This document shows positions 23,461-35,929 of a DNA stretch of 64,000 nt, in pieces. Every line of letters starts with the position of its first letter. The stretch's first letter is position 1. The position numbers and the translations under genes were made by a program. The DNA comes from Sambucus nigra. Its lineage: Eukaryota > Streptophyta > Magnoliopsida > Dipsacales > Adoxaceae. The DNA lies in NCBI GenBank assembly GCA_949130495.1, contig OX422210.1, forward strand, positions 28,155,681 through 28,219,680, in the 5' to 3' direction. The notes below the pieces were generated by a model that worked only from the letters and a program-made list of their open reading frames with translations, searched no databases and was not told the origin of the DNA.

Positions 23461-25095
23461 TGAAAAGCGGAGGAACCCCCAATTTTTATAAATCTTCCTT
23501 CAACAAGTCAAATTTCAATTTCCTTTTATATAGGTGCGGAAGCGAGATGATGGTTCAATTAAAAAAAAATTAATTTCTTTTCAAAAATAAAATTAAACAA
23601 AGTGAAATAGGGCAAAACACACACACACTTTTAATTTCACTTAAACACAATTAATTAGCCCAAGTCCTAGAAATTTGCCTAAGTCATATTTTTCATTTAA
23701 TCAAGTTAGGCCAACTCAAATTTTAACAAATTGAATTAATGACTTGAATTAACTACACCTTACTCAAATTTAATTTAGCACCAAATAAAACAAGCAGTGA
23801 ATAAACCAAATTTTATCTTTTTACCTAAGCATGCGTTCTAGGTGTATTGCGAAAGATAAAATAAACAATAAATCACTACGCCGCGATGTAGGAGGAAAAA
23901 CCCACAATGAGAAAAAACCTCGGACGACCCTAGCCTTAAGTCCACTAAGTATGGATTTACAAATTACAAGACATATGACTTATTTCCTCGACTCGACCCC
24001 TTTCAAGCCTTGACGCGTCTTCTTATAAATACCTCCGCCTAGTAGACAACCCCGGAGCTCCACCGGAACCTTGGCCTTCACCAGTGAGACATAGGTACAC
24101 CGTCAACCACACGTGGTGCCTTTCACCATGTGAGAATGCCGCAGCAAAACAAGTTTCTTCTTCTTTGAGGGATTTAGAAGAAAACCCAAACGAACTCTTC
24201 AATAGGTAGAATAAACCGGTGCCAAAACTCCATGCAATGTATATATATATAAAGAAGACTTGAAATAAACAATATGGGTGAAACAAAGTGTTTAAAGGAT
24301 TTTTCTTTAAAAAATGAACACTTAAACTTGAACTTTTTCTTAGGAAAGATGAACTCTCAAAACACTCTCTAGGAGTTAGAATATTATGAAAAAGTTAAAA
24401 AGAAAAAGTTAATTTCCGCACTTAAGAAGTTCTGTCAAAAGATAGTAGGAAAAGAAGTGGCAAAGTGGGAAAAAACTGCTCAAACTGCCAAATTAACTGC
24501 TCTCGCCAAAACTCGTTTGAACGAGATTTTCGTTCGAACGAGCCTTCTAACGAAGTTCCAGTATGATCTCGCTGGACATCTCGTTCGAACCATCATTCTC
24601 GTTCGAACGATACTTCGAACGACATTCTAGTCGCCTTAATGGGAACTCATTGGCAGACCTCGTTCAAACGACATTCTCGTTCGAACGACAAACTCGTTCG
24701 AACGATAATTCGAACGAACTTCCAGAAAGCTGAAAAAATTGAGATTTAGCCCAGAAACTTTATATACTTTATTTTAAAGTTTTAATAAAATCTTACTGAA
24801 AATAAAATAACAGTTTAATATAAAATTCACCCAATAATAAATTGTTCCAAGCTCCTATATATATATTAAAATGCATTCATACCTTAGGAGCAATGGAACC
24901 ATGTTGATGACGTAGAAACAAGGCACTTGAAACATGACATTAGATGAAGCTTTATATTCGTGGCCGCTACGTCTTCAACTAAACACATCATAGGCTTGAA
25001 TAGGAACAATGAACACTATCCTATGACATAAGCGTTTTTGTCCGGAATTGAGCCAAAACTATAATGGACTCAATTTGGAGAATTGTGTCCGTACA
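23461..25095 (-). repeat. Copia B 3' LTR (left)
   Basis: Outer end TGAAAAGCGGAGGAACCCCC, inner end GTGTCCGTACA. It contains a cluster of CGTTCGAACGA-type palindromes at 24515-24720. Compared with the right LTR it has about 18 extra bases at the outer end and preserves the empty target site (CCTAAGCATGCGTTCTAGG near 23824) into which the solo gypsy LTR inserted in the other copy. Confidence 0.9.
24515..24722. repeat. TTCGAACGA palindrome cluster in copia B LTR
   Basis: Roughly ten occurrences of CTCGTTCGAACGA, GTTCGAACG or diverged forms within 200 bp. The sister LTR has a shorter version at 33715-33903, lacking some units, so copy number changed after insertion. Function unknown; transcripts through this region could form several short hairpins. 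Confidence 0.8.
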
Positions 25096-25110
25096 AATCT
25101 CCCCCTTTGT
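25096..25110 (-). other. Copia B polypurine tract
   Basis: On the minus strand AAAGGGGGAGATT immediately precedes the 3' LTR, matching the tracts of copia A and C. Confidence 0.75.
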
Positions 25111-27127
25111 CTATTTCGGGACAAAAACCAACAAAAAATCCTAAAGGGTTGTCAAGCTCACTAGACACAAAAACAATCGCACCCAATACTTCACACATGA
25201 CCCAAGGATCAATAGCTTTGCCGTTGAAGGTTGCCACTTAAAAGAATTATTGCACACTTAAGCAAACTATCAAACGCATAGGGAATATTAATATATTGAA
25301 TGCAATTAAAATAAATACTCCTCCTAAATTAATACTCCCCTTTATCAAACATGATCAACCTAAGAAGATAACGCTCTCCCCCTAAGTTAAATCTCCCAAA
25401 CTAAGATACGATTACAATAGGATTAGATACCATTTCTCCCCCTATCATTCTCCCCCTTTTTGTTCAGGAATAGACAAAGGATAAAACTAGTTTAAACATG
25501 ATATATGAAGTGATAAGAACATGAAGGCATATAGGCAGCAAAAATATAACAAATCCATACAAATGAATACCCACTATGATGCAAAAACAAATGATACCAA
25601 TTTGAGAAATAAGATTCTAAGTATGTGATATCAAACAAACTACGCAACAAACAAGGTACCAATTATGAATTGAAGCATAAATGAATTAGATAGCAAGGCT
25701 AAGACCAATAAATATCATATATATACATAGACTAAATATACCAATAATGCTCATGCACGTATATATATATATATATAAACACTCAAATGACACAAAATAA
25801 AATAAGCTTTTCACACTCGTATGACGAAAATGTGTCATATGGAAACGGTAGTGTTGGGACTAGTAACAATTAAATTTAAACCCAATCACTTAAAAACATG
25901 TTCACGGAGTTCTCAATTGATTGCAAACTTCATCACGTTCGAATATAACCTTACGTAACAATATAAATTGAACTCAACGAACAAACATACACAATGCATA
26001 GCCTAGCATGTTGATGATTCTACAAACCAATAGAGTCATGACATTGAAATTACAACTAGGATAAACGGACATTGGGCAAACCGTTGATATACCATCCAAA
26101 CTCCCTCAATTAGCATATTATTTCAATCTTTTGAATGAATAAATCAACTAAACATAGGCCTTGGCATTTATTTTTCTTTTGAATGTCATATTTTATTTTA
26201 GTCCTTTGGACCACATTTTTATTTTAGGTCCAAATAAACGGTGGTTTACTATTCATAAAGGATAATAAATCCTTTCGGAGCCCTTCCCCGTGCACATTTA
26301 TATATAACATATTTATATCTCACAAATCTCACGTGCTACGGATTTTGACATGCACTAGTCCTCCTAGGTCACAAATATGTAGATGACTAGATTGGTAGGA
26401 GAACACCTCACAAAGCTCAAATATACATATGAAGTTAAATTTCAAAAGAGCTCGTGCATGTGTGAATAGAGGCATATAAAAATAGAATCCATTATACCAA
26501 CACAAAATCCAACTACTCCATGTAAGCATGGTAAAGAACATAATAAGGATTGGCAATGTAAACCAAAAGTTCTAGTCACATGGAAGCGTAAAAGAAGAGA
26601 TTCTAACACAAGTATATGCCACATAAAGTGTGTCAAACTAAAATACACAAAAAAAATCTTTTTGAAATTTTTAACCAAAAAATAAACATATGTACTCAAA
26701 AGACAAACCAAAAATCATTTGTATTTTTCATTAATCTAAAATTAAAAAAATAAAACACAAATGACAAATAGAAATCTTTTTGTATTTTTCATTTAATGCA
26801 AAATAAAATGAAAGAAGTATAATACAAAAGATAAACAAAAATCATTATTGTAGCATGTGATTAAGCATGAAACATAGACTAGAAAATGACTAAACAAGCA
26901 TACATTTAGCATGATAATATAGCATGAGGTACAAAAGCTAAAGTATGCAAATAAAACTAACACATTCAACCTTTAGATTTTGCAAGGGAGGAAGCATGTG
27001 AAAGTAAATGATAATGAAATACCCTATCTTGTAAAGCGACCAAGTCAGATCTCCTAACCTAAACTAATGACGAATGGCAATCTCGGGGTGTAGGAATCTT
27101 AGCTACCTTGGTTGCCTTACGTTGGGG
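25111..27127 (-). other. Copia B internal non-coding region
   Basis: About 2 kb between the end of gag and the polypurine tract, AT-rich with only short open frames (26329-26711, no domain). Clusters such as TCTCCCCCTAAGTT recall further polypurine-like tracts (25375-25460). Pol would be expected upstream of here and has been lost. Confidence 0.5.
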
Positions 27128-28920
27128 TTTTCTAGGACCTTATTTAAGATCAAAACAGAATTTCCTAAGATGACCTTTTCTACCACAATGTGAACCCCTA
27201 AAGTCACGGCAAAAAGATTTAAGTAAGGAGTGATCTCTAAAGGTTTTCCTAGGCGATTCTCCTAAAACATTGGTTTTGGATTTATGAGTGGACTCATTAT
27301 AAGTATCGAAGCCTAAACCACAAGTGTCATTTTTAATTTGGACCGTGTCTAAGATTTGATCTAGTTTTTCGGACCTACACTCCAAATCAAATATGAAATT
27401 ACTAGAGTCTTTTAATTGTTCTTCTAATTCTAAAATTCTAGACTCTAACAAACCATTTCTCTCTTAAAACTCGAGAATCTCCTTTTTTAAGGATTCCATT
27501 AAACCTCTAAGGCTATATCTCTCGCCTTCTATATATTCTAGCTTCTCTCGAAGAGATCTCTCTCGTGTCCTAAGGTCTTCCACTAACGCACTCTCATCAA
27601 CGGCCTTGACACACTCTCTCAAACAAGCTTCTAACTTCAAATTAGCTCTTTTCAATTTAATAGATTCTTTAAATAATTCTTGAAAAGTAACTTGAAGTTC
27701 ACTCGCATCAACCTCTTCATCTTCACTCTCTCTCTTTCACTCTCACTCTTTCTTTCACTCTCAGTACCATAAAAAACAAGGGAATCAAAAACTTTTACCA
27801 CGGAAGTGTCATCAGTTTGAATATCTTCATGAGAACATTCACTATCATTGCTCACATGACTAGCCATAAAAGCCACAAAGTTGGGCTTAGTTGGGGAATT
27901 GGGTCCCTCTTCCTTATCACTATCACTAAGGGTCGCATTATATGAAATGGGTCGCTTACCCTCTCTCCTTAGTTTAGTGGGGCATTCAAAAGTCCTATGG
28001 TCATACCCTTCACAACCAAAACACTTATCTGACTTGTCCCTATTTAAATTTTCTATAGGAGTTTTAGGGATCTTGTCGGCTTGGTCATGCGTAGATTTTT
28101 TAAATTTATTAAAATCATTTTTAAATTTATCTTTGTTAAATTTAAGAAATTTTTGAAATTTCGGAGTAAATAAGGACATATCTTCCGAGTCACAATCACT
28201 TTCACACTCTGAAAATCTTACATGTTTTTCCTCTTTTCGGGCTTTTAAAGCAACGCCCTTTTCTATTTTCTTTTCAGTTTTAGAGGGAAACATGTCTAGT
28301 TCATAGGTTTGTAAATCACCTATGAGCTCTTCTAATTTCGTAGAGGCTAAAGTGGGTAAAGAATTTAAAACGGTCACTTTTGGAATAAATCTATCGACAA
28401 GGGACCTTAAAATTTTCTTTACAACTCGGTTGTCGGGTATTTTCTCTCTCAAATTAAAAGATTAATTAACAATATCTGAAAGTCTAGCATAAAATTCATC
28501 AAAAGTTTCTTTTTCGTTCATTTTGATGGTTTCAAATTGAGTGGTGAGGTTTTGGAGTTTTGAAGCTTTAACGAAACTTGTACCTTCATGAGTGAGTTGT
28601 AAAATGTCCCAAGCTTCTTTAGCAGTTTCACAAGTCATAATGCGATGGAATTCATCCGGTGTGATCGCGCTAAAGAAGTCATTTAAACCACGGGAATTAA
28701 AGTTCAAAAGTTTAAATTCATTTTCACTCCATCTATCGGCGGGTCTGGGAACACGCTCATTATCTACTAAATGAGTAGGTGGGGACCACCTGTTAACAAC
28801 AGACATCTAAACTCTCTCGTCGATAGATTTTAGTGCCGATTTCATCCGCGCTTTCCAATACGCGTAGTTAGAACCATCGAAAATAGGAAATTTTGAAAAT
28901 GGAGAAAATTCCATTTTAGC
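27128..28920 (-). pseudogene. Copia B gag pseudogene
   Basis: Four collinear minus-strand frames. The first conserved segment (PIFDGSNYAYWK, near 28860-28890) is followed by an in-frame stop where copia C has Trp. Then 28462-28806 has a UBN2-type gag core (GLNDFFSAITPDEF, LQLTHEGT, ARLSDIVN) ending in a stop. 27652-28452 continues with KKILRSLVDRFIPK and an intact zinc knuckle CFGCEGYDHRTFEC. 27464-27655 and 27140-27451 form a coiled-coil tail and a second knuckle lacking its first Cys (SHCGRKGHLRKFC). At least three stops or frameshifts rule out a full product. The family role is forming the virus-like particle. Confidence 0.85.
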
Positions 28921-28961
28921 CAAAAATATTTAAAGGATCTTTACGAAATAATTTATCGTTT

Positions 28962-28976
28962 TGGCTCTGATACAAA
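28962..28976 (-). other. Copia B primer-binding site, degenerate
   Basis: Minus strand TTTGTATCAGAGCCA beside the 5' LTR; the G-to-T change within the Met-tRNA complement (TGGTATCAGAGC) would weaken priming. Confidence 0.7.
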
Positions 28977-29783
28977 TTTCAATTTTTATAAATCTTGCTT
29001 CAACAAGTCAAATTTCAATTTCCTTTAATATAGGTGCAGAAGCGAGATGATGGTTCAATTAAACAAATTTTAATTTCTTTTTAAAATTAAAATTAAACAA
29101 AGTGAAATAGGGCAAAACACACACACACTTTTAATTTCATTTAAACATAATTAATTAACCCAAGTCCTAGAAATTTGCCTAAGTCATATTCTTCATTTAA
29201 TCAAGTTAGGCCAAACCAACTTTAAACACATTGAATTAATGACTTGAATTAACTGCACCTTACTCAAATTTTAATTTAGCACTAAATAAAACAAGTAGTG
29301 ATTAAACCAAATTTTATATTTTTACCTAAGCATGTAACAACCCGCCCTTTTGGAGAGGATTAAATTCCATAATTAAGTATAATTTCGAATTTGGAGAATT
29401 TCTCGAAATAGTGATTTTTGGGATTTTCGAGGATTTAAATATTTTCGAAGGGTGTTATAAATTATTTTGGGACTATATAGGTCGAAGTAATTTAATTATA
29501 TGTCGTCGTGGAGTATAGCGACAAAAGAGGTAAGATTTTGAGTAGAATACCCGATTTTGAGTAGAATACCGCACTTAATTATTTTGGGTTAGAATAGTGA
29601 TTTGCGGTCAAGTACCTCGGATGGAAATTTCGACTGCGCCATGAGTCTCTGAATGTCCGAGATAGTAGGAAAAGAGTGTCCGATTGTCGAAATTGAGTTC
29701 CGGGTAATTTTGGAGTTAAATAGGCTCGTAATTGGGTAAACGAGTCGTTTTGGGGTTTTAAAGGGGTTAAACCCTTTTCTCCT

Positions 29784-29790
29784 TATAAAA
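29784..29790 (+). promoter_or_regulatory. TATA box of solo gypsy LTR
   Basis: TATAAAA in CTCCTTATAAAAGGAGGG, followed by about 90 nt of AGAGGGAGA-rich sequence resembling a retrotransposon leader. It supports the plus orientation of this LTR. Confidence 0.5.
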
Positions 29791-30265
29791 GGAGGGAGAG
29801 GGGGAGAAAAGAGAAGAGAAAAGAGAATGAAGAGAGGGAAGAGAGAGAGAGGGAAGAAAAGAGGAAAAATGGGGAGATTCCGGCCAGCCTCCGCGGGATT
29901 CGGCTCGAAGACGTCGAATTTTATCCACGAGGCAAGTGTTTACTTGCTTTATTTGTTTTTAATCATAAATAGCTCATATCATTGTTGGTATAACAAACCC
30001 TAATGATTTTGGGTTGGGTATTCGTGGATAAAACGGGTTTTTGGGAGTTAAAACGAATAAACCCCTAAAAATGATAAATTGGAGAAACTTAGGTTTTTCT
30101 TGAAAGTAATTGGTGATTCCGGGTTCTAGGATGTTTAGAACCCGTATTATAGGTGTATTTGTAGTTGGTTGAGGTTGTAGGACGTTGGGTGAGGCGGCAT
30201 AAGCTTGGGAGAAGCTTTAATGGCCGAAACCGTCTCGGAGAAGACGATGAACAGTAGTCAGCGTG

Positions 30266-30830
30266 CTTCCCGAATCGATTCGGCCTATAGACGAATCGAT
30301 TCGGCTCTTTGTCAAAAAATAAAAATTGTAGATCTTTTCGACGCGGTCGCGTGGGCGCTGACCACATATTTTTTTGATTTTTTTTGGATTTATAGTGATT
30401 TTTCTACGTAGAGTTGTCCGAGATTGAAATCATTAGTTAGAACTTATTGGAGATAGATATTAGGGGTTCTCAAAAGAATTGTTAGGAACTCTAAAGAATT
30501 TGAGGAGATATAAAAACTTTGGGTTTGTAGTAATAAAACCAAGTTAGGATTTAAATGGATATTGGATTGAATTTTGGGTATTTTGGAGATGGAAAAATCG
30601 CCCAAACTGTATCCCTCGAACTGGCCGAATCGATTCGGAAACAGGCCGAATCGATTCGCCTAAAGGAAATTGAGTTTCTGCAATGGGCCGAATCGATTCG
30701 GGTACAGACCGAATCGATTCGCCATTTACAGACCTGTTTGCAGAATACTTTCCGAATCGATTCGGATTGAGAACCGAATCGATTCGCCCACCCGAATCGA
30801 TTCACTAAAGGGGCGAATCGATTCGCTTAG
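30266..30830. repeat. CGAATCGATTCG palindrome cluster
   Basis: About ten copies of CGAATCGATTCG or one-base variants, in two groups (30266-30305 and 30620-30830) with spacing near 20-40 bp. The related LTR at 96-7079 has only one good copy near 1206. The cluster creates mirrored open frames on both strands (30551-30858), which are artefacts of the palindromes. Confidence 0.85.
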
Positions 30831-31540
30831 GTCAGAATTTCTAGTTTTCTCCCTTTAAGAGTATGGGGAGTTGAATTACCATTTGGGATTTTTATGGGGA
30901 TTCCTAAATAAGGGTTTTGAGGATAAATAAACCTTTAAGAGACAATTGAGGTAATTAGTATTGAACAAAGTAAGGAAATACTTTGGGTTTAGTATCATGC
31001 TTATATGAAAGCATGGTTATGATTCCTCGAGGGAATCTTTGGAATTAATGGTCATCGCTATATATAGTTGGCAAATATGGCCATTTATGTACATTCGAGG
31101 ATGAATATATGGTATATGTATATACTATGTGATTAAAGTATATATGATATGATGTAAATGATTTTGGAAATAAAATATGAATATTTTCAAAATGGAAAGA
31201 CAAATGATTTTCATAAATAATATAAATGAGGATACACACCTCTCTAAATCGCTATCATAAGGGAAGTTGCGTGCGTATGGTGAAGCCCCCTGACAAATTA
31301 ACGCAGGGTGGATATAGTCCTTTAGGCCATGTGAGCGTTTGTTTATATATTTTTCTGCGCTGGTTAGGAGATTCCGGGTGTGGTCTTGACTATCCCACAA
31401 GCACATGGCCGCTTCCCGACGTCTTGCGATGTAGGATCCCAGGTTGTCTTATGATAGGCCCTGGAAGATGATAGCCATTTAGGGGCGCGCAAAGTGGAGA
31501 AATCCGGACGGGCGGTCTTAGAACGCGTTATATTAAAGCA

Positions 31541-31880
31541 ATTCATGATAATGGATTGGATTTAATTACATTTCCTGGATATAGGAAGGGAAATGGGATA
31601 AAGGTTTGGCTTCGGTAACACTTCCCGGATGGAAGAAGGGATGTGGAAGCATATGATATGATCAAAGCATTTTTATGATAATGAAAATGGCTTTGAATAC
31701 ATTTCCTGAGTATAAAAAGGGAAATGGGATAATTTAAAAGGTAAAGCATTTTTATGATAATAAAACTGGCTTTAAAAAGAGATATGATTTGTTAAAGCAA
31801 TTCATGATAATGAATTGTCTTTTAAATACATTTCCTGGATATGAGAAGGGAAATGGAAGGTTTTGAGATAAAAATGATAA
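31541..31880 (+). repeat. Minisatellite in solo LTR
   Basis: About four irregular units of 80-130 bp sharing CATTTCCTGGATATAGGAAG and TTTTATGATAATGA phrases (near 31569, 31619, 31700 and 31830). Confidence 0.75.
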
Positions 31881-32019
31881 GTATTGATAAATACTTTGTA
31901 TATGGATTCTCATTCCGGGAGATAGATCCGGATGGTTATGGTAAAATATGTATATGCATATTTAAATGGATAAATCCAGTGCCGAGGGTCTAATGGATCC
32001 CTACGATCGATCTTTTCTC

Positions 32020-32316
32020 ATAGTAGTGTATCGGGGGGGTTCCTTATTTGGATTTCGCTTTGCGAGACACCCCACGCACGAATATGGCATTGTGTTGAGA
32101 CTGGGGAGAAGTTTAATCCTTAGTGCTCTAATATTATAAATGTTTATGGTATATATATATTCATATATATCTTTCTGTACTCAGGGACTGGCGAATCTCG
32201 ACGATTGACCGTGCCGCATAGTAGTGTATCGGGGGGGTTCCTTGTTTGGATTTCGCTTTGCGAGACACCCCACGCACGAATATGGCATTGTGTTGATACT
32301 GGGGTGAAGTTTAGCC
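32020..32316 (+). repeat. ~100-bp direct duplication in solo LTR
   Basis: TAGTAGTGTATCGGGGGGGT and the following 80 bp occur at 32020-32119 and again at 32218-32316, almost unchanged, 198 bp apart. Confidence 0.85.
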
Positions 32317-33714
32317 CTTAGTACATTGCTTGGATTATCTAGGATTGATAGTGGGTTAGTGATAGACTAGTTTAGCAGGATAGCTTGACTAGGATGTCTA
32401 GAGGGATGCGCTAGGAGTGCACTGTTAGTGGAGAGGTGAGGGGTATCTCATGGGAGTGCGATAGCAATTTAAATATGAGATAAAACCTTTTTCAAAATAA
32501 TAAGGTATTTATGCACTTGCTAAATATTTTCAAAAACTCGGGTTCTGACCCGTTTATCTACTCTCCTTTCTTTCTATATATTATATATATAGGTGTCCAG
32601 ACACAGGGACGCCTGGATGGAAATTCTTTCGAGTCAGACGTCAGCTGCAGCAGCTGTGGATGCGTGCAGGTTTTTGATAGCCGCTTCCATCGTTGTACTC
32701 TAGATAGGAGGTATTGTATAAACATCCGGGCCAATGGTCCAATTGCATTTAGTTATTCTTTCAGTACAGCATTCGATATGGTTGTATATTTTGACCGAGT
32801 GTTTGGTTACTTTATTTCATTTCAGTTTCATTTCCGCAAAACTGTGTGGATGTTTTATTTACAGTTGTTAAAAAGAGTAGTAAAGTTAAAATTTTGACAC
32901 CGGCCTAATAGGTTATTAGTAATTAAATGGATTTTCGACAGTGATGCTAAGAATGATCCATATGAGACTCCTGTTTTAATTTAATATTGGAGTGATCGCC
33001 CGATATCTTATTAGGCGGGGTGTTACACATGCGTTCTAGGTGTATTACGAAAGATAAAATAAACAATAAATAACTACGCCGCGATGTACGAGGAAAAGCC
33101 CACAACGGGAAAAAACCTCGGGCGGCCCTAGCCTTAAGTCCACTAAGTATGGATTTACAAATTACAATACATATGACTTACTTCGTCGACTCGACCCCTT
33201 TCAAGCCTTGGCGCGTCTTCTTGTAAACACCTCCACCTAGTAGACAACCTCAGAGCTCCATTGGAACCTTAGCCTTCACCAATGAGACATAGGTACACCG
33301 TCAACCACACGTGGTGCCTTTCACTATGTGAGAATGCCGCAGCAAAATAAGTTTTTTCTTCTTTGAGGTATTTAGAAGAAAACCCAAACGAACTCTTCAA
33401 TAGGTAGAGTAAATCGGTGCTAAAACTCCAAGTAATGTATATATATATATATAAACAAGACTTGGAATAAACAATATGGGTGAAACGAAGTGTTTAAAAG
33501 ATTTTTCTTTGAAAAATGAACACTTAAACTTGAACTTTTTCTTAGGAAAGATGAACTCTCAAAACACTCTCTAGGAGTTCGAATATTATGTAAAAGTTAA
33601 AAAGAAAAAGTTAATTTCCGCACTTAAGAAGTTCTGTCAAATGATAGTGGGAAAAGAAGTGGCAAAGTGGGAAAAAAACTGCTCAAACTGCCAAATTAAC
33701 TGTTCCAGCCAAAA

Positions 33715-33903
33715 CTCGTTCGAACAAGATTTTAGTTCGAACGAAGTGTTCTAACGAAGTTCCAGTATGAACTCGTTAGAAATCTCGTTGGACATCTCGT
33801 TCGAACCATCATTCTCGTTCGAACGATACTTCGAACGACATTCTAATGGCCTTAATGGGAACTCGTTGGCAGACCTCGTTCGAACGACAATTCGAACGAA
33901 CTT
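33715..33903. repeat. TTCGAACGA palindrome cluster, right copia B LTR
   Basis: Sister copy of 24515-24722 with fewer units and scattered substitutions, showing unit gain or loss between the two LTRs. Confidence 0.75.
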
Positions 33904-35689
33904 CCAGAAAGTTGAAAAAATTGAGATTTAGCCCAGAAAATTTATATACTTTATTTTAAAGATTTTAACAAAATCTTTCTGAAAATAAAATAACAGTTTA
34001 ATATAAAATTCACCCAATAATAAATTGTTCCAAGCTCCTATATATATATTAAAATTCATTCATACCTTAGGAGCAATGGAACCATGTTGATGACGTAGAA
34101 ACAAGGCACTTGAAACACGACATTTGATGAAGCTTTATACTCTTGGCCACTACGCCTTCAACTAAACAGATCATAGGCTTGAATAGGAACAATGAACACT
34201 ATCCTATGACATAAGCGTTTTTGTCCGGAATTGAGCCAAAACTACAATGGACTCAATTTGAAGAATTGTGTCCTTACAGTTTTGTACACTCAAAGGCAAT
34301 GGACAAGGACAAATATAGCTCGTGGAGTGAGTTTTGGTGCCAAAAAAAGAGAGGGAATTAGTTGTGTTTTAAAAAAGACAAAAAACCCATCACTAATTGA
34401 TTTTCATTCAAACAAAGGAACACAATGGAAGGATAAGGACTAAAATGTAAAAAAAAAGGAATAAAGACCATAACGTTATAACTCCCAAAGGATAAGATCT
34501 TTGATTGTAGTTTACTCAAAGAATAACTTGATTGGAGTTTGGAGGGTGTAAAGTGTTAATTAACCTTTTTAAGTAAAACATAGATTTCGTAAAACTCACT
34601 ATAATTATCTCTCAAGTCAGGTGTGGGGTTATCTAACACGACAGGGCAAGACTCATTAACTCATGAGTAAAGCTACGTCGACATAGAGGTTGACACAGGA
34701 TCAAACGACACAGTGAGGTGTCAAGTATTACTGGATAAAGAAAAACTTTTAATCGTATTTACTCTTTACCCATCCCCATTCCTCTTTTGTGATTAAAAAA
34801 AAGGTATTCTTATATAAAAAAAAATTATTGTATTTTTTTAAGAGGACAGTTTTTTTTTTAAATCTATACATTAATTTTATAAAACAAGTTTTTTTATCAT
34901 AAAAAAGAAAAAACTTTTTTTATTAAAAAAATACTGTCTTTTTAAAAACGGGTTTGTCAATTTTATATATATATATATAATCAATTTTTTAAAATCACAA
35001 ATGGACTACAACTTTAAATAGTGAGAACTACTGGACTCAAAACGTTAAAAGATGAAAAAATATTTGATGATAAAAAAATAAAAAATAATATCTATGAAAA
35101 ATGAAGAGTTTAAATTCAAAAATATTTTTTTAGTGTCGTTTTTTTATCGCAATTGGTTAGTGCCGCTGTCGTGGACCCACAGCTCTTGAATGTGGGTCCG
35201 TGTCAGCTGCACAAATCAATTCCGATAAAAAAGGCACTAAAAATATATATATTTTTTATTTTGTATGCTCAAAAACAACAGATAAGGACAAATATATCTC
35301 ATGGAGTGAGTTTTGGCACCAAAAAGAATTGAGAGGGAAATAGTAAAGCTTTAAAAAGACAAAAAGTCATTTCATTAATTGATTTTCTTTCAAACAAAGA
35401 AACACAATGGAATGATAAGGACTAAAATGTAAAAAAATAAAATAAAGGCCAAAACGTTATAACTCCCAAAGGATAAGATCTTAGAGCGTAGTTTACTCAA
35501 AGAATAAATTGATTGGAGTTTTGAGGGTGCAAAGTGTTAATTAGCCTTTTTAAGTAAAACAGAAATTTCATAAAACTGACTAGAATTATTTATCAAGTTA
35601 AATGTGTGATTATCTGACACCAGAGGACATAACTCATTAACTCATGAGTAAATCAATTTTTATTACAATGTTATTATGCCACTACATGG

Positions 35690-35929
35690 TGTTGGATTAC
35701 ATTAAATAGTGCATTGCAACACCAATTACATAACAATGGACATTGCATCACATTGCAACACTTGTTGAATAAAATCACCCATCACATTCTAACACAACCT
35801 ATTACATTACATCTTGTTTTTCACTTGGATTGAGCAACACCTAGAATACGAACACACAAATGGCCAATGCAACCCAAAACTTCTCTGTTATACCCAATCT
35901 TCTTTGTTTAAATATCCATATTAACAAAT
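35690..35929 (+). repeat. ~240-bp direct repeat, copy 2 (right of array I)
   Basis: Direct repeat of 20697-20929 (same TGTTGGATTACATTAAATAG start and AAATATCCAT end), placed just after the last array I unit. The two copies therefore bracket array I in the same orientation. Confidence 0.8.

Larger units (their letters stand above)
29333..33027 (+). mobile_element. Solo gypsy-type LTR, 3.7 kb
   Basis: The ends are TGTAACAACCCGCCC and GGCGGGGTGTTACA, with a TATA box (29784-29790) followed by a purine-rich leader. No internal region, PBS or coding domain is present, so it is a solo LTR left by recombination. The empty site is preserved in the sister LTR of copia B (CCTAAGCATGCG). Flanking CATG occurs at 29331-29334 and 33028-33031, but the left copy overlaps the element's own TG, so the duplication is at most 4 bp. 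It is homologous to the LTR at 96-7079 but about 1.5 kb longer because of internal repeat expansions. Confidence 0.82.
23461..34278 (-). mobile_element. Copia B, pol-less Ty1/copia element
   Basis: LTRs of about 1.6 kb (23461-25095 and 28977-34278, the latter enlarged by the 3.7-kb solo LTR at 29333-33027), target duplication GTTTT (23456-23460 and 34279-34283), a degenerate Met-tRNA primer-binding site and a polypurine tract on the minus strand. Between the LTRs there is only a broken gag (about 27128-28920) and about 2 kb of non-coding sequence toward the 3' LTR. No integrase or RT is present. Gag similarity places it in the same lineage as copia A and C. Confidence 0.92.
28977..34278 (-). 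repeat. Copia B 5' LTR (right), split by solo LTR
   Basis: 28977-29334 and 33028-34278 together match the left LTR 23461-25095 after removal of the gypsy solo LTR. The outer end is GTGTCCTTACA at 34268-34278, followed by GTTTT. Confidence 0.9.
20932..35652. repeat. Tandem array I of ~0.97-kb repeat, interrupted by copia B
   Basis: About four units of a 970-bp AT-rich repeat. Unit landmarks recur at roughly 970-bp spacing: ACGTCGACACAGGATCAAAC, ACTACTGGACTCAAAACAG, a hairpin centred on GCCGCTGGCGCGGACCCACA, and GGATAAGGACAAATATAG (near 21556, 22515, 34304, 35281). Copia B (23461-34278) split the array in a TGGTTTT|GTACAC site within a unit. Units differ by substitutions and small indels. They contain short open frames of shared origin (for example 21403-21654, 22532-22732) that are interrupted differently in each copy, so coding is unlikely. 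Confidence 0.8.

Noticed and set aside
24515..24722. Regularly spaced GTTCGAACGA repeats that could suggest a CRISPR-like array
   Set aside because: Spacing and unit length vary, units are short palindromes, both LTRs of a plant retrotransposon carry them, and the genome is eukaryotic.
30551..30858. Overlapping frames on both strands with repeated NRFG/ESIR motifs
   Set aside because: They are translations of the CGAATCGATTCG palindromes, which read similarly on both strands.
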